From positions 1 through 24,446 of IMG/VR virus record IMGVR_UViG_3300017708_001215: a stretch of DNA of 24,446 nucleotides, one strand, 5' to 3'. Under the pieces are notes generated by a model. The model worked only from the letters and a program-made list of their open reading frames with translations. It was not told the origin of the DNA and did no database searches. This DNA comes from a virus. The position numbers and the translations under genes were made by a program. This document shows positions 14,837-21,474 of the stretch, in pieces (position 1 is the stretch's first letter; every line of letters begins with the position of its first letter).

Positions 14837-15033
14837 ACCCAATTCTCTATAAATTCGTCAAGTGTGTAACCTTCGCCAGTTGATGTTTCTTCAATCAATT
14901 GTTCGATTGTAAGTTCTTCCATCTTCAAACGATATTCCTCTGGTGTGTCATCATCAGGGTCATAATCATCATGACAAAGATACTCCCATTCACGAACAAG
15001 TGCATCAATTAGTTGCTCTTTAGTATAATCCAT
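14833..15033 (-). CDS. Small acidic conserved protein (66 aa)
   Basis: The protein starts MDYTKEQLIDALVREWEYLC and continues HDDYDPDDDTPEEYRLKMEE, ending in TGEGYTLDEFIENWV. The pattern 'TKEQLxDALVxExxYLCHDDxDPD...TPEEY...ETSTxxxxTLDEF' is typical of a conserved small cyanophage protein. It is very acidic. ATG 15033, two bases after the stop of the upstream gene, is preferred to the TTG at 15039. It sits in a three-gene unit with the 128- and 52-residue genes. Confidence 0.88.
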   Translation of the reverse strand: MDYTKEQLIDALVREWEYLCHDDYDPDDDTPEEYRLKMEELTIEQLIEETSTGEGYTLDEFIENWV

Positions 15034-15035
15034 AA

Positions 15036-15422
15036 TCAAGCACCCTGATAGTATGAATTACGATAAAGATAACCACCTGCCCAATCACAATTCTCCAACA
15101 TAAACTCACGCTCTTGGATGATTAGCAGATTGAAACGAACACCTTTAGCAGGTGCTTTGTATGATGCTGCTTTGTAAACTTCACCAGTCTTCTTATCAAT
15201 GAAGGCATGAACTGATTCAGTCTCACCATTGACACATTGCATCACTTTGTGATACTTACGACCAGAGATGAGTGCATAAGAATAGTTCTTACCATTAGGA
15301 TGTGAACGTTGATGACTTTGCTGAAGAGCATCACACAGCATCAGAGCATACTTAGTGACATTCAATTGAATGGTGTTCTGAGCATCTTTTTGGGCAACGT
15401 AGTCTGTGAATGTGGTGGTCAT
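15036..15422 (-). CDS. Conserved phage protein with KTGEVYKAASYKAPAKGVR motif (128 aa)
   Basis: The protein starts MTTTFTDYVAQKDAQNTIQL. The central block ISGRKYHKVMQCVNGETESV, followed by FIDKKTGEVYKAASYKAPAK and GVRFNLL, is a hallmark of a family shared by T4-like and T7-like cyanophages and other phages; it usually ends in a tyrosine-rich GGYLYRN segment, as here. Function is unknown; the mixture of basic and aromatic residues fits nucleic-acid or protein binding. It leads a three-gene unit under repeated element copy 8. Confidence 0.9.
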   Translation of the reverse strand: MTTTFTDYVAQKDAQNTIQLNVTKYALMLCDALQQSHQRSHPNGKNYSYALISGRKYHKVMQCVNGETESVHAFIDKKTGEVYKAASYKAPAKGVRFNLLIIQEREFMLENCDWAGGYLYRNSYYQGA

Positions 15423-15439
15423 AATGTTTGGATGCTTAT

Positions 15440-15469
15440 ACTATAAGGACAGTTTGAAGGTGAGTAACT
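15440..15469 (-). promoter_or_regulatory. Repeated upstream element, copy 8
   Basis: The minus strand reads GTTACTCACCTTCAAACTGT then CCTTATAGTATAAG, with a good TATAGT -10. The ATG at 15422 follows after about 17 bases. Confidence 0.8.
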
Positions 15470-15474
15470 TTAAT

Positions 15475-16377
15475 TTACCATGTTTTTGCCATCAAAAAAT
15501 TCGCACGACTGAACTCTTTACGGTCAACAACCTTGAAGATGCCATATTGATTGCTGATAACATAACCTTCATGCAGACTATAAGTATCACCAATCATACA
15601 AGTAATGTCATCGGTTTCATTGGTGAACCAGAACAAATCGTCCTTGATAGTTGCAACCAACTTCCACAATCGCATCACATTAATATCAATATCGAATTTT
15701 TCTGCAATTTCATTTTCGTCAATGTCATTCTCAGCACGGATACAATCATTGATATGTTTTTTGACCTTTGCAGCAGTTTTATCATTCAAAAAAGAACCAT
15801 GACATAAGGTTGCCATTTGTTTGGCAAAATTACAAACGTCTTTCAAATCTTCACGATAAGGGTTCAATGAAACTTCTGGTTTTACAAAGAAACATTTATA
15901 GGTACTTTTGGGACAAAGTATCATAGGTGATGAAACTGCATTACGAAGGTCATCATCTGCCACATAGATTGTATGGGGTGCAATGATAATATCTTCTGCA
16001 ATTATTTCAGGAAAGATGTAAGTGATCGTGTTGGGACGATAAGTAAGGCTACCACCATAACCAATAAAATCACCTTGAAAGATAGAATCTGTGCGAGGCA
16101 AACAATCAAAGCAAGCATGAAGAATACGCGCAACTTTACCCTGATGGTTTTTGTCAATTTCTTCATGAGAATGATTGATTTTGATTTTTACTTTGTTGAA
16201 AACAGATTTAGTGCCAACAAAAAATGTATTGGTTGCAGGATCTGTACCCCAAACAATAGCAGGAGCACCATCCATTTTAGTGCTGATGAAACTATCAGGT
16301 TCAGAAAACCAATCAAGAACCGAAAGATCTCCAGTCAAGATAGAATCTTCAGGGTGTTGTAGGTGGGTGTTCTTCAT
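15475..16377 (-). CDS. Nucleotidyltransferase/nucleic-acid-ligase-fold protein
   Basis: The 300-residue protein carries the motifs of the covalent nucleotidyltransferase (ligase/capping) superfamily in order: motif I K-x-D-G at 34-37 (STKMDGAPAIVWG), a motif-III-like FQGDF at 100-104, motif IV EG at 270-271 (HEGYVIS), and a motif V-like FKVVDRKEF at 281-289. The middle segment LTYRPNTITYIFPE resembles the FKPNTVTY block of phage DUF6267-type proteins, as I recall them. K34 is the expected adenylated lysine. T4-like phages use such enzymes for RNA repair or DNA sealing, but the substrate here is unknown and the protein has no separate C-terminal OB domain. It is a single-gene unit; the repeated element (copy 9) abuts its ATG. 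Confidence 0.75.
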   Translation of the reverse strand: MKNTHLQHPEDSILTGDLSVLDWFSEPDSFISTKMDGAPAIVWGTDPATNTFFVGTKSVFNKVKIKINHSHEEIDKNHQGKVARILHACFDCLPRTDSIFQGDFIGYGGSLTYRPNTITYIFPEIIAEDIIIAPHTIYVADDDLRNAVSSPMILCPKSTYKCFFVKPEVSLNPYREDLKDVCNFAKQMATLCHGSFLNDKTAAKVKKHINDCIRAENDIDENEIAEKFDIDINVMRLWKLVATIKDDLFWFTNETDDITCMIGDTYSLHEGYVISNQYGIFKVVDRKEFSRANFLMAKTW

Positions 16378-16407
16378 ACTACTGAAACAGTTTAGAGGTG
16401 AGTAATT
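16378..16407 (-). promoter_or_regulatory. Repeated upstream element, copy 9 (abuts ATG)
   Basis: The minus strand reads ATTACTCACCTCTAAACTGT then TTCAGTAGT, directly followed by the ATG at 16377. It comes immediately after a strong terminator (16421-16447). Confidence 0.75.
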
Positions 16408-16420
16408 TTTACATGAGCAT

Positions 16421-16447
16421 AAAAAAGGAGGGTGGCAATACCCTCCT
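16421..16447 (-). terminator. Strong intrinsic terminator
   Basis: A perfect 8-bp stem, AGGAGGGT/ACCCTCCT (16426-16433 with 16440-16447), with a 6-base loop is followed on the minus strand by six T. It lies 8 bases after the stop of the 60-residue gene and just before repeated element copy 9. Confidence 0.9.
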
Positions 16448-16454
16448 CATAATA

Positions 16455-16637
16455 TCACTGATCAATAACAGAATAATATGCTTTGTCGATGATAACATTA
16501 AACAGAAAGGAAAGATCCTCTCCTAGTTTTTTAATTTCGTAATTATGAATACGGAGACGTGCTTTGATGTCTAAGAACAAAAGATCAAAGGTAGCATCAT
16601 AGTCCTCACGTTCCATAATCACGGTGGGACGAGTCAT
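16455..16637 (-). CDS. Small protein (60 aa), unknown function
   Basis: The protein starts MTRPTVIMEREDYDATFDLL and is mostly helical with a hydrophobic middle (LSFLFNVIIDKAYYSVID) that is too polar at its edges to be a clear membrane span. No family was recognised. It is a single-gene unit bounded by repeated element copy 10 upstream and a strong terminator downstream, which supports its being real. Confidence 0.8.
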   Translation of the reverse strand: MTRPTVIMEREDYDATFDLLFLDIKARLRIHNYEIKKLGEDLSFLFNVIIDKAYYSVIDQ

Positions 16638-16656
16638 AAAAGAATCATGTGCTTAC

Positions 16657-16686
16657 ACTACAGATACACTTTGATGGTGAGTAACT
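16657..16686 (-). promoter_or_regulatory. Repeated upstream element, copy 10
   Basis: The minus strand reads GTTACTCACCATCAAAGTGT then ATCTGTAGTGTAAG. The ATG at 16637 follows after 19 bases. It begins at the stop of the SAM-binding methyltransferase part. Confidence 0.75.
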
Positions 16687-17112
16687 TTAACTGAAGAAAG
16701 ATTCCACTCCTACAGGTTCACCAAATCCATAATCATATTCTAGTGCATTAGTACAAACGTAGTGAGGGTGATCAACTGGAACACCAATTCTTTTACACAA
16801 CTCAGCATGATTATCTTCCATAAGTTCTACTGCAAACAGCATATTATCATTGATATGTGTTAAGTCATGATACTTCAATAATTCTGTTTGCAGTGCCAAT
16901 AGGAAGTTCCCTGACCCCGCAGAATTATCAAGAAAAGTAGACTTAGGATCTTTTAGCGTAGATTTAGAGATCTCTGATACCATTTCAACACAAAGTTCAG
17001 CAGGAGTGAATACTTCACCTGTCTCATCAATTCTATCATCGGTCCTTTCAATGTCCGACCCTGTAGTAGAGTTGTGCTGATTCTTTTTAGAAGTATCGTC
17101 TTTTCTAAACAT
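16687..17112 (-). CDS. SAM-binding half of a split adenine methyltransferase
   Basis: The 141-residue protein holds the first half of an N6-adenine methyltransferase: motif X-like TGEVFTPAELCVEMV (31-45), motif I FLDNSAGSGNF (60-70, the SAM-binding Gly loop), motif II AVELMED (94-100) and motif III CTNALEYDYGFG (120-131). It stops before any catalytic NPPY motif. That motif is in the gene directly upstream. ATG 17112 overlaps that gene's TAG by 8 nt (ATGTTTAG); the longer frame from 17175 would run deep into it. Alone it could bind SAM but not methylate DNA, so it probably works as a complex with the upstream product. The first ~30 residues are polar and probably disordered. Confidence 0.82.
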   Translation of the reverse strand: MFRKDDTSKKNQHNSTTGSDIERTDDRIDETGEVFTPAELCVEMVSEISKSTLKDPKSTFLDNSAGSGNFLLALQTELLKYHDLTHINDNMLFAVELMEDNHAELCKRIGVPVDHPHYVCTNALEYDYGFGEPVGVESFFS

Positions 17113-18112
17113 AAAAATTTGGAATAAAGTTGTTGATGTATTCTCTGTCTTCTTGTGAAATGTTGTAATAGTCAAATACAGAATCGTCGTCCCATTGTTG
17201 ATTCAATGGCGGCATAGGTACACAGTCAAGGTATCTTTTAATATACAAATGTTGGGAAACTTTGTTGATAGACAGAGCAAACCTTGCAAACTTAGTCTTT
17301 AGATAAGAGACCATATTTGCTCTCTCTTCAGAACTATTCAGAAGAAAACAACGTGCTCCTTTCTTGTAACCATACAGATCACTTCTTTCATAGAAGAATG
17401 TCCAGAAGTCATCTTTACAAGTCTTAGTCTTATCTTTTGCTCTACCATCTCCACAAATTTCAGGTGCCTTCAGTGTGCAATCTGTTGCACGATCTTCCAA
17501 CTTAGCAACATGCTGATAAACATTACTAGAAATAGCAAGTTCTTTGATATTGTTGACAATATCCCAATGCTTTTCTGTTGGTTCCCAATATCCACTAGGG
17601 AGATCGTCTAGACTGTCAATATAATACTTATTGCCAGTGAAATCATACTCAACTTCAATAGGCCCAACGTGATTTTTTGCAGCATAAGTGATAACCAACG
17701 GTGCTGCAAATTGTGCAGGAGCAAAGACATAATTTCCATTGAAGAACTTCAACTTCTTGACTCTACCTTTTAGAGCATTCTTTACCTGTTTCTCAATATC
17801 TTTTGTGGTACGATACAACCAACCAGCAGGATGAATTAAACTCACATTGTCCGAATTATTAAGTGCCATGAGTAAGAACTCAAGGTGGATGTTTTTTAGA
17901 TAAGGTGGATTACCAATGGTATGAGTAAAGTGCATATATTCAAGAGATTTGCGGTCAGTAATTACATTTATTCTATCATCAATCTGCTTAATTGCATAAA
18001 TGTGTCTGGGATCATCTTCCCACACAATAATATCTTCGGGAGCATATCCTTGGTGCTTGATTGCACACAAAGAATGCAAACCTGAAGGGTCTCCAGTGAT
18101 AAGAAGTTTCAT
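17105..18112 (-). CDS. Catalytic (NPPY) part of an N6-adenine DNA methyltransferase
   Basis: The 335-residue protein has the adenine-methyltransferase motif IV NPPY at residues 68-71 (THTIGNPPYLK), a following helix-and-strand (NVSLIHPAGWLYRT) typical of the domain, and a C-terminal region (e.g. QHLYIKRYLDCVPMPPLNQQ) like the target-recognition part of type IIG/I-like enzymes. The N-terminus MKLLITGDPSGLHSLC is strand-helix-like, and VWEDD plays the part of the acidic motif II, but no FxGxG SAM loop is present. The missing loop is in the downstream 141-residue protein. The start shares one base with the helicase stop (TGATG). The likely role is DNA methylation of the phage genome, self-protecting or in a restriction-like module. 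Confidence 0.82.
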   Translation of the reverse strand: MKLLITGDPSGLHSLCAIKHQGYAPEDIIVWEDDPRHIYAIKQIDDRINVITDRKSLEYMHFTHTIGNPPYLKNIHLEFLLMALNNSDNVSLIHPAGWLYRTTKDIEKQVKNALKGRVKKLKFFNGNYVFAPAQFAAPLVITYAAKNHVGPIEVEYDFTGNKYYIDSLDDLPSGYWEPTEKHWDIVNNIKELAISSNVYQHVAKLEDRATDCTLKAPEICGDGRAKDKTKTCKDDFWTFFYERSDLYGYKKGARCFLLNSSEERANMVSYLKTKFARFALSINKVSQHLYIKRYLDCVPMPPLNQQWDDDSVFDYYNISQEDREYINNFIPNFYV

Positions 18113-20229
18113 CAGATGAACAGTTCGTCAAACAATTCTACACTAAGTTGCTGCTGAGTCTTACCTGAGCATGACAGTTTATGAAGTGTCTTACACTCAT
18201 CTTCGCTCATAGAGTGTCGAATATCGTCCGCTGCTTGAGTAATAGTGTGACTCAATGTTTTTGGATTGATAACATCCTCGTTGATTAATTGACGAACAAT
18301 CTCCTCACAATCCATAGTATCATGAATGTAATTCTCAGACTCAATTACGGTATAGATTGAGTTGACTTGCTCTCCACACTTAAGACAGTGGTAGATAACC
18401 AAGGGCACACGTTCTAGGATTGCCTTGATAGTTTCTTTCTTGGAATAAAGCATAGACTTCTCAGACTTCTCCGATTGATTCTCCTTCTTCTTGTTAGTTT
18501 TGCCATTAGCGTTGTTATCATTCAAAAGGACGGACTTAACAACATTGCCATAACTTGCTTCAAGATTTACATCAAACTCAATGTTCTCCAAGTTCTTGAA
18601 ATTCAGGCGATCTGCAATACCAGAGACCAAATTGATTGTGTTACCTACATCAGCAGCGAGAACTGCAACAACCTGATCCTGATTAAGAGTGGCAAACTCT
18701 TCATTCCACTCAAAAATAGCAGCGAAGTCAGTGTAAGTGTACTGAGTAAGTTCTGGATTAGATTCACATGCAGCTGCATAAGTTTGCCGAAGAGATTCAA
18801 GACAACGTTGCGGGCAAAAATCAATCACCTGCCAATCATGTGTGCCAGATCCTCCCCTGAATGCAAATTGTGTCCAGAATTCAATACTCTTACCCTCTTT
18901 ACAATTGATAATGGTATCAATCTTCTTCGCAGTTACTCCGCGAACGTTAGCACTTTGGGTAATAATGCAGGAAGCAACATTCTCATCGATATGCTTGTTG
19001 ATCATATCGGAATCAACTTTAGCACTGCCATGTGCAACTAGAGGAGCAAATCGTGTGCCCTTCATATACTCTGCAAATGCATCACATGCTTTTACGGATG
19101 ACAGAGTAATATAAAGATGGGTTGCATCTTTTAGAAGACGATTGTTGCAATGAACATGGCGTTCCCCAACAAACATTCTACTTACAAACTCCTGGACAAG
19201 TGCAGGTTCCATGAAGTTACCTTCCTCATCAACATTGAAGAGATTCTTCATAGCATCGGGGTCATCTCCATAGACTGCCTGATACTGAGCAGATTCATAC
19301 TTGGCAAGGATGATATTCATCGAGGGGCGATCATTCAGTCCCAACTTCTTCTCAAGTTGCTCTTCAAAATAGGAGTAAATGAAACGATTGGAATCTGGGA
19401 AATCCCATACCATTTTGTATGCAGTGCCAGTCACATACAACACGGGGCAATTAGTTGCCTCGCGCAGTTTGTTCCACTGATCGGTATTATATCCATGATC
19501 TGCTTCATCATAAACAAGCAGATCAATATCAATCGGCAGATTCAAAGTTTGACGCTGACCTTGAACAGTAGACCACAGAATAAGTTGCTTATCTGTATTA
19601 TACCAATACTCTATCTGTTTTTTATAGTCTTTGTCTTTGATGTCAATGAAGACAAGGTTATCAAAGTCGCTGAAGTTCTTGCTATCGTCCTTCCAAGATT
19701 GCATAGGGGAAGTATAACGAGATACAACCAAAGTTGCTTTGAATCCCTTATCAACAATGTGTGAAAGTGTCATGATAGATTTACCTGCACGACACTTAGC
19801 AAACAACAAGAATTCCAGATAATCTGCCTGTGCCTTAGCAACAAATTCTTTCTGATACTTTTCAAGTATAAGGGGATCTTTTTTCTCAGGAGTTGCTGTA
19901 AAGAACTTTTCTGCAATAATGTTTTTGATAATATCCAGCGTGGTCTTGTGTGAGAACCACTCTGCATATTTGCAGATGTTAGGAAGTTTCTTTAGATATT
20001 CATGAATCTCAGTATCAAGATAAGCGGAACCTTCCCACCAACCAAGTAAAACAAGTTTTTCTCCTCTTGCTTTCAAATAGTTGTGAAACTTTGCCCAATC
20101 TCCATCTTTATGTCGCTCTTCAAACGTGCGTTCAGTTTGTCCCACACCAAACACTTTGTGATCTTCAGATGCAATCAAATAGATGTTCATAATAAAAGGT
20201 TGTTCAATAGGTAAATCATACCACACCAT
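18112..20229 (-). CDS. GIY-YIG-like nuclease / SF2 helicase fusion protein
   Basis: A 705-residue protein. Residues ~14-95 look like a GIY-YIG/T5orf172-type domain (MNIYLIAS, then VFGVGQTERTFEERH, and E74 in LDTEIHEYLK). Residues ~120-480 are an SF2 helicase: Walker A AKCRAGKSI (K150), DEAD box YDEADH (240-245), motif III VTGTA (266-270), motif V SANVRGV, and motif VI WTQFAFRGG (Q454, R458). A charged linker (~571-595) leads to a CxxC (C615, C618) and a helical end. Together with the coupled methyltransferase genes it resembles a restriction-modification or DNA-processing module. ATG 20190 (MNIYLIAS), at the nuclease domain edge, is an alternative start. A replication or recombination helicase is the other reading. 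Confidence 0.8.
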   Translation of the reverse strand: MVWYDLPIEQPFIMNIYLIASEDHKVFGVGQTERTFEERHKDGDWAKFHNYLKARGEKLVLLGWWEGSAYLDTEIHEYLKKLPNICKYAEWFSHKTTLDIIKNIIAEKFFTATPEKKDPLILEKYQKEFVAKAQADYLEFLLFAKCRAGKSIMTLSHIVDKGFKATLVVSRYTSPMQSWKDDSKNFSDFDNLVFIDIKDKDYKKQIEYWYNTDKQLILWSTVQGQRQTLNLPIDIDLLVYDEADHGYNTDQWNKLREATNCPVLYVTGTAYKMVWDFPDSNRFIYSYFEEQLEKKLGLNDRPSMNIILAKYESAQYQAVYGDDPDAMKNLFNVDEEGNFMEPALVQEFVSRMFVGERHVHCNNRLLKDATHLYITLSSVKACDAFAEYMKGTRFAPLVAHGSAKVDSDMINKHIDENVASCIITQSANVRGVTAKKIDTIINCKEGKSIEFWTQFAFRGGSGTHDWQVIDFCPQRCLESLRQTYAAACESNPELTQYTYTDFAAIFEWNEEFATLNQDQVVAVLAADVGNTINLVSGIADRLNFKNLENIEFDVNLEASYGNVVKSVLLNDNNANGKTNKKKENQSEKSEKSMLYSKKETIKAILERVPLVIYHCLKCGEQVNSIYTVIESENYIHDTMDCEEIVRQLINEDVINPKTLSHTITQAADDIRHSMSEDECKTLHKLSCSGKTQQQLSVELFDELFI

Positions 20230-20277
20230 TGATTAGATGGTGTTAGAAACGATTCTAGGAATGTCTGATGGCGTTCT

Positions 20278-20307
20278 TATTAGTAGAACACTTTAAAGGT
20301 GAGTAAT
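20278..20307 (-). promoter_or_regulatory. Repeated upstream element, copy 11
   Basis: The minus strand reads ATTACTCACCTTTAAAGTGT then TCTACTAATAAG. It lies ~50 bases before the helicase ATG at 20229 and would drive the three-gene helicase-methyltransferase unit. Confidence 0.72.
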
Positions 20308-20309
20308 AA

Positions 20310-20969
20310 TTAAACACCTGCTTTTATAGATTTATGCGCCAACCCAACAAGTTTTGTACGTTCTACACCTTTAGGAGCACGACCATTCTTCTCAGTGAAG
20401 TCCTTAATAAGTTCTGCTTTTCTTGCTTTCAGTGCGGCACCCTTCTCTTTATTTTTAGCAGCATCTCTTTCTTTTCGAGTCATACCACCACCATCATCGG
20501 TTTTCCAATTACGACGTGGTTTTGATTCAGTTTTCTTCTCTTCTTTCTTTTTAGTCGTCAGAAGTTTAGTTGCTACCTTTTCTGCTTCTCTAGATGATGT
20601 CTTTGACGCTTTTGATGCTGCTTCAGTACCACCAGATGCTCTTGCTGCTGCTCTTGCTTGTGCTGCTTTTTTCCTTTCTGCTTTTACTTTATCAGCATAC
20701 GATTGTTTAACTTCAGCACTACCTCTTTCTTTTGTTGGTTGTTCTTGACGAGTGCTTACTTGTCTCTGTGTTCCAATATCTTTTCTATCTTTATATGATT
20801 TAGCAGGAACCATTTTGCCGCCGCCAACAGCTACCATTCTCCGTTTTTCTGGTTCAGATTTTCTTCTATCTGCACCAATACGTCCACCTTCTCCAGACTT
20901 TTTAATCTGAGATGAACCCATCACGTCTTTGTCATAAACTTCCGCAATAAATTGAGAAAAACTTTTCAT
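20310..20969 (-). CDS. Basic protein with T4-type capsid-targeting sequence, candidate packaged internal protein
   Basis: The 219-residue protein starts MKSFSQFIAEVYDKD. The first ten residues match, nearly residue for residue, the capsid-targeting sequence of T4 internal protein III (MKTYQEFIAE), and I-A-E fits the (L/I)-x-E site cut by the prohead protease gp21. The rest is very rich in Lys, Arg and Ala (e.g. ADKVKAERKKAAQARAAARA), as expected for a DNA-associated internal protein; GGRIGADRRKSEPEKRRMVA and KDIGTQRQ blocks recur in cyanophage homologues as I recall. In T4 such proteins are packed with DNA and injected into the host. It has a sigma-70 promoter and a late-like AATAAATA upstream. 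The alternative is a scaffold or DNA-binding protein. Confidence 0.78.
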   Translation of the reverse strand: MKSFSQFIAEVYDKDVMGSSQIKKSGEGGRIGADRRKSEPEKRRMVAVGGGKMVPAKSYKDRKDIGTQRQVSTRQEQPTKERGSAEVKQSYADKVKAERKKAAQARAAARASGGTEAASKASKTSSREAEKVATKLLTTKKKEEKKTESKPRRNWKTDDGGGMTRKERDAAKNKEKGAALKARKAELIKDFTEKNGRAPKGVERTKLVGLAHKSIKAGV

Positions 20970-20990
20970 TGGTAGTCTTGACTTATCGAT

Positions 20991-21019
20991 ATTATATATT
21001 TATTGTCCCCGAAAGTCAA
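20991..21019 (-). promoter_or_regulatory. Sigma-70 promoter with overlapping late-like box
   Basis: The minus strand has TTGACT (21019-21014; 5/6), a 17-bp spacer and TATAAT (20996-20991; 6/6). The spacer contains AATAAATA, 7 of 8 matches to the T4 late box. The -35 hexamer lies in the loop of the perfect hairpin 21004-21032. It drives the basic capsid-targeted protein. Confidence 0.7.
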
Positions 21020-21032
21020 GAGTTCGGGGACA
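21004..21032. repeat. Perfect 10-bp palindrome enclosing a -35 hexamer
   Basis: TGTCCCCGAA (21004-21013) and TTCGGGGACA (21023-21032) form a perfect 10-bp stem with a 9-base loop. On the minus strand it comes after the stop of the 72-residue gene and could slow transcription, but it is followed by AATAAATAT and not by a U-tract. The loop contains the -35 box of the next promoter, so it may equally be an operator. Confidence 0.8.
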
Positions 21033-21054
21033 CCTCTTCAACTGTCCTACTTTT

Positions 21055-21273
21055 TCAATCGTCTTGCTCTTCCTGTTGCTCTTCTTTTTTATTAAGTCTC
21101 TCGCCTGGTTTTGCTACCAGATCCGCTTCATAAAAGTATTTTACTCTTTCACGACGTGCTTCAATTAGCATATCATACTGTTTCTGTTGATCTTTAGTAT
21201 ATCGGAAATCTTGACGCCTCCAAGTTTCGCGGAGTTCTTGAAGATGTGGGAGAACGTTTACAGTTTCAGTCAT
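21055..21273 (-). CDS. Small conserved helical protein (72 aa)
   Basis: The protein starts MTETVNVLPHLQELRETWRR and has the block YTKDQQKQYDMLIEARRERV, followed by KYFYEADLVAKPG and an acidic/Gln-rich tail. The 'ETWxxQxxRYTKxQQxxYDxLxxxRRERV' pattern is familiar from conserved small cyanophage proteins; function unknown. It is mostly helical and could bind nucleic acid or protein. It lies 20 bases after the 44-residue gene with no promoter element between, so it is probably the second gene of that unit. Confidence 0.85.
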   Translation of the reverse strand: MTETVNVLPHLQELRETWRRQDFRYTKDQQKQYDMLIEARRERVKYFYEADLVAKPGERLNKKEEQQEEQDD

Positions 21274-21293
21274 TGTTTTGTGTGGTTGTGGTT

Positions 21294-21428
21294 TTAGTAG
21301 TCGATGTTGCCGTTAAGATATTCTTTCATATTGAAGTCCTTTTGTTTTTCAACAAGGTCTTCAATATCTTCAGAAACAAAGTCAAAGTTTTCCATTTCTT
21401 CAACTTGAATGTCGTCGAACCAGTCCAT
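21294..21428 (-). CDS. Very small acidic protein (44 aa)
   Basis: ATG 21428 to TAA 21294 encodes MDWFDDIQVEEMENFDFVSE followed by DIEDLVEKQKDFNMKEYLNG and NIDY. It is strongly acidic, with Phe/Trp residues spaced as in DNA-mimic-like or partner-binding peptides; that is only a resemblance. The frame extends upstream to 21485, but that part covers repeated element copy 12, so the shorter start 13 bases after the element is preferred. No family was recognised. Confidence 0.72.
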   Translation of the reverse strand: MDWFDDIQVEEMENFDFVSEDIEDLVEKQKDFNMKEYLNGNIDY

Positions 21429-21441
21429 AAGTGCTGTGCTT

Positions 21442-21473
21442 ACAATAATAAAACAGTTTGAAGGTGAGTAATA
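21442..21473 (-). promoter_or_regulatory. Repeated upstream element, copy 12
   Basis: The minus strand reads ATTACTCACCTTCAAACTGT then TTTATTATTGTAAG. The ATG at 21428 follows 13 bases later. It begins at the stop of the 145-residue gene. Confidence 0.75.
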
Positions 21474-21474
21474 A

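Noticed and set aside
15406-16405. Several rightward frames opposite the ligase-like gene
   Set aside because: All lie opposite a gene with ordered superfamily motifs; none has a ribosome site or promoter.
16687-18112. Methyltransferase as one gene broken by a frameshift
   Set aside because: The motif order is reversed between the two frames (NPPY part upstream, SAM part downstream), which a simple frameshift cannot produce.
19150-19764. Rightward 204-codon frame inside the helicase gene
   Set aside because: It overlaps the well-supported DEAD-box helicase, and its translation is Ile/Leu-rich without motifs, as expected of an antisense shadow.
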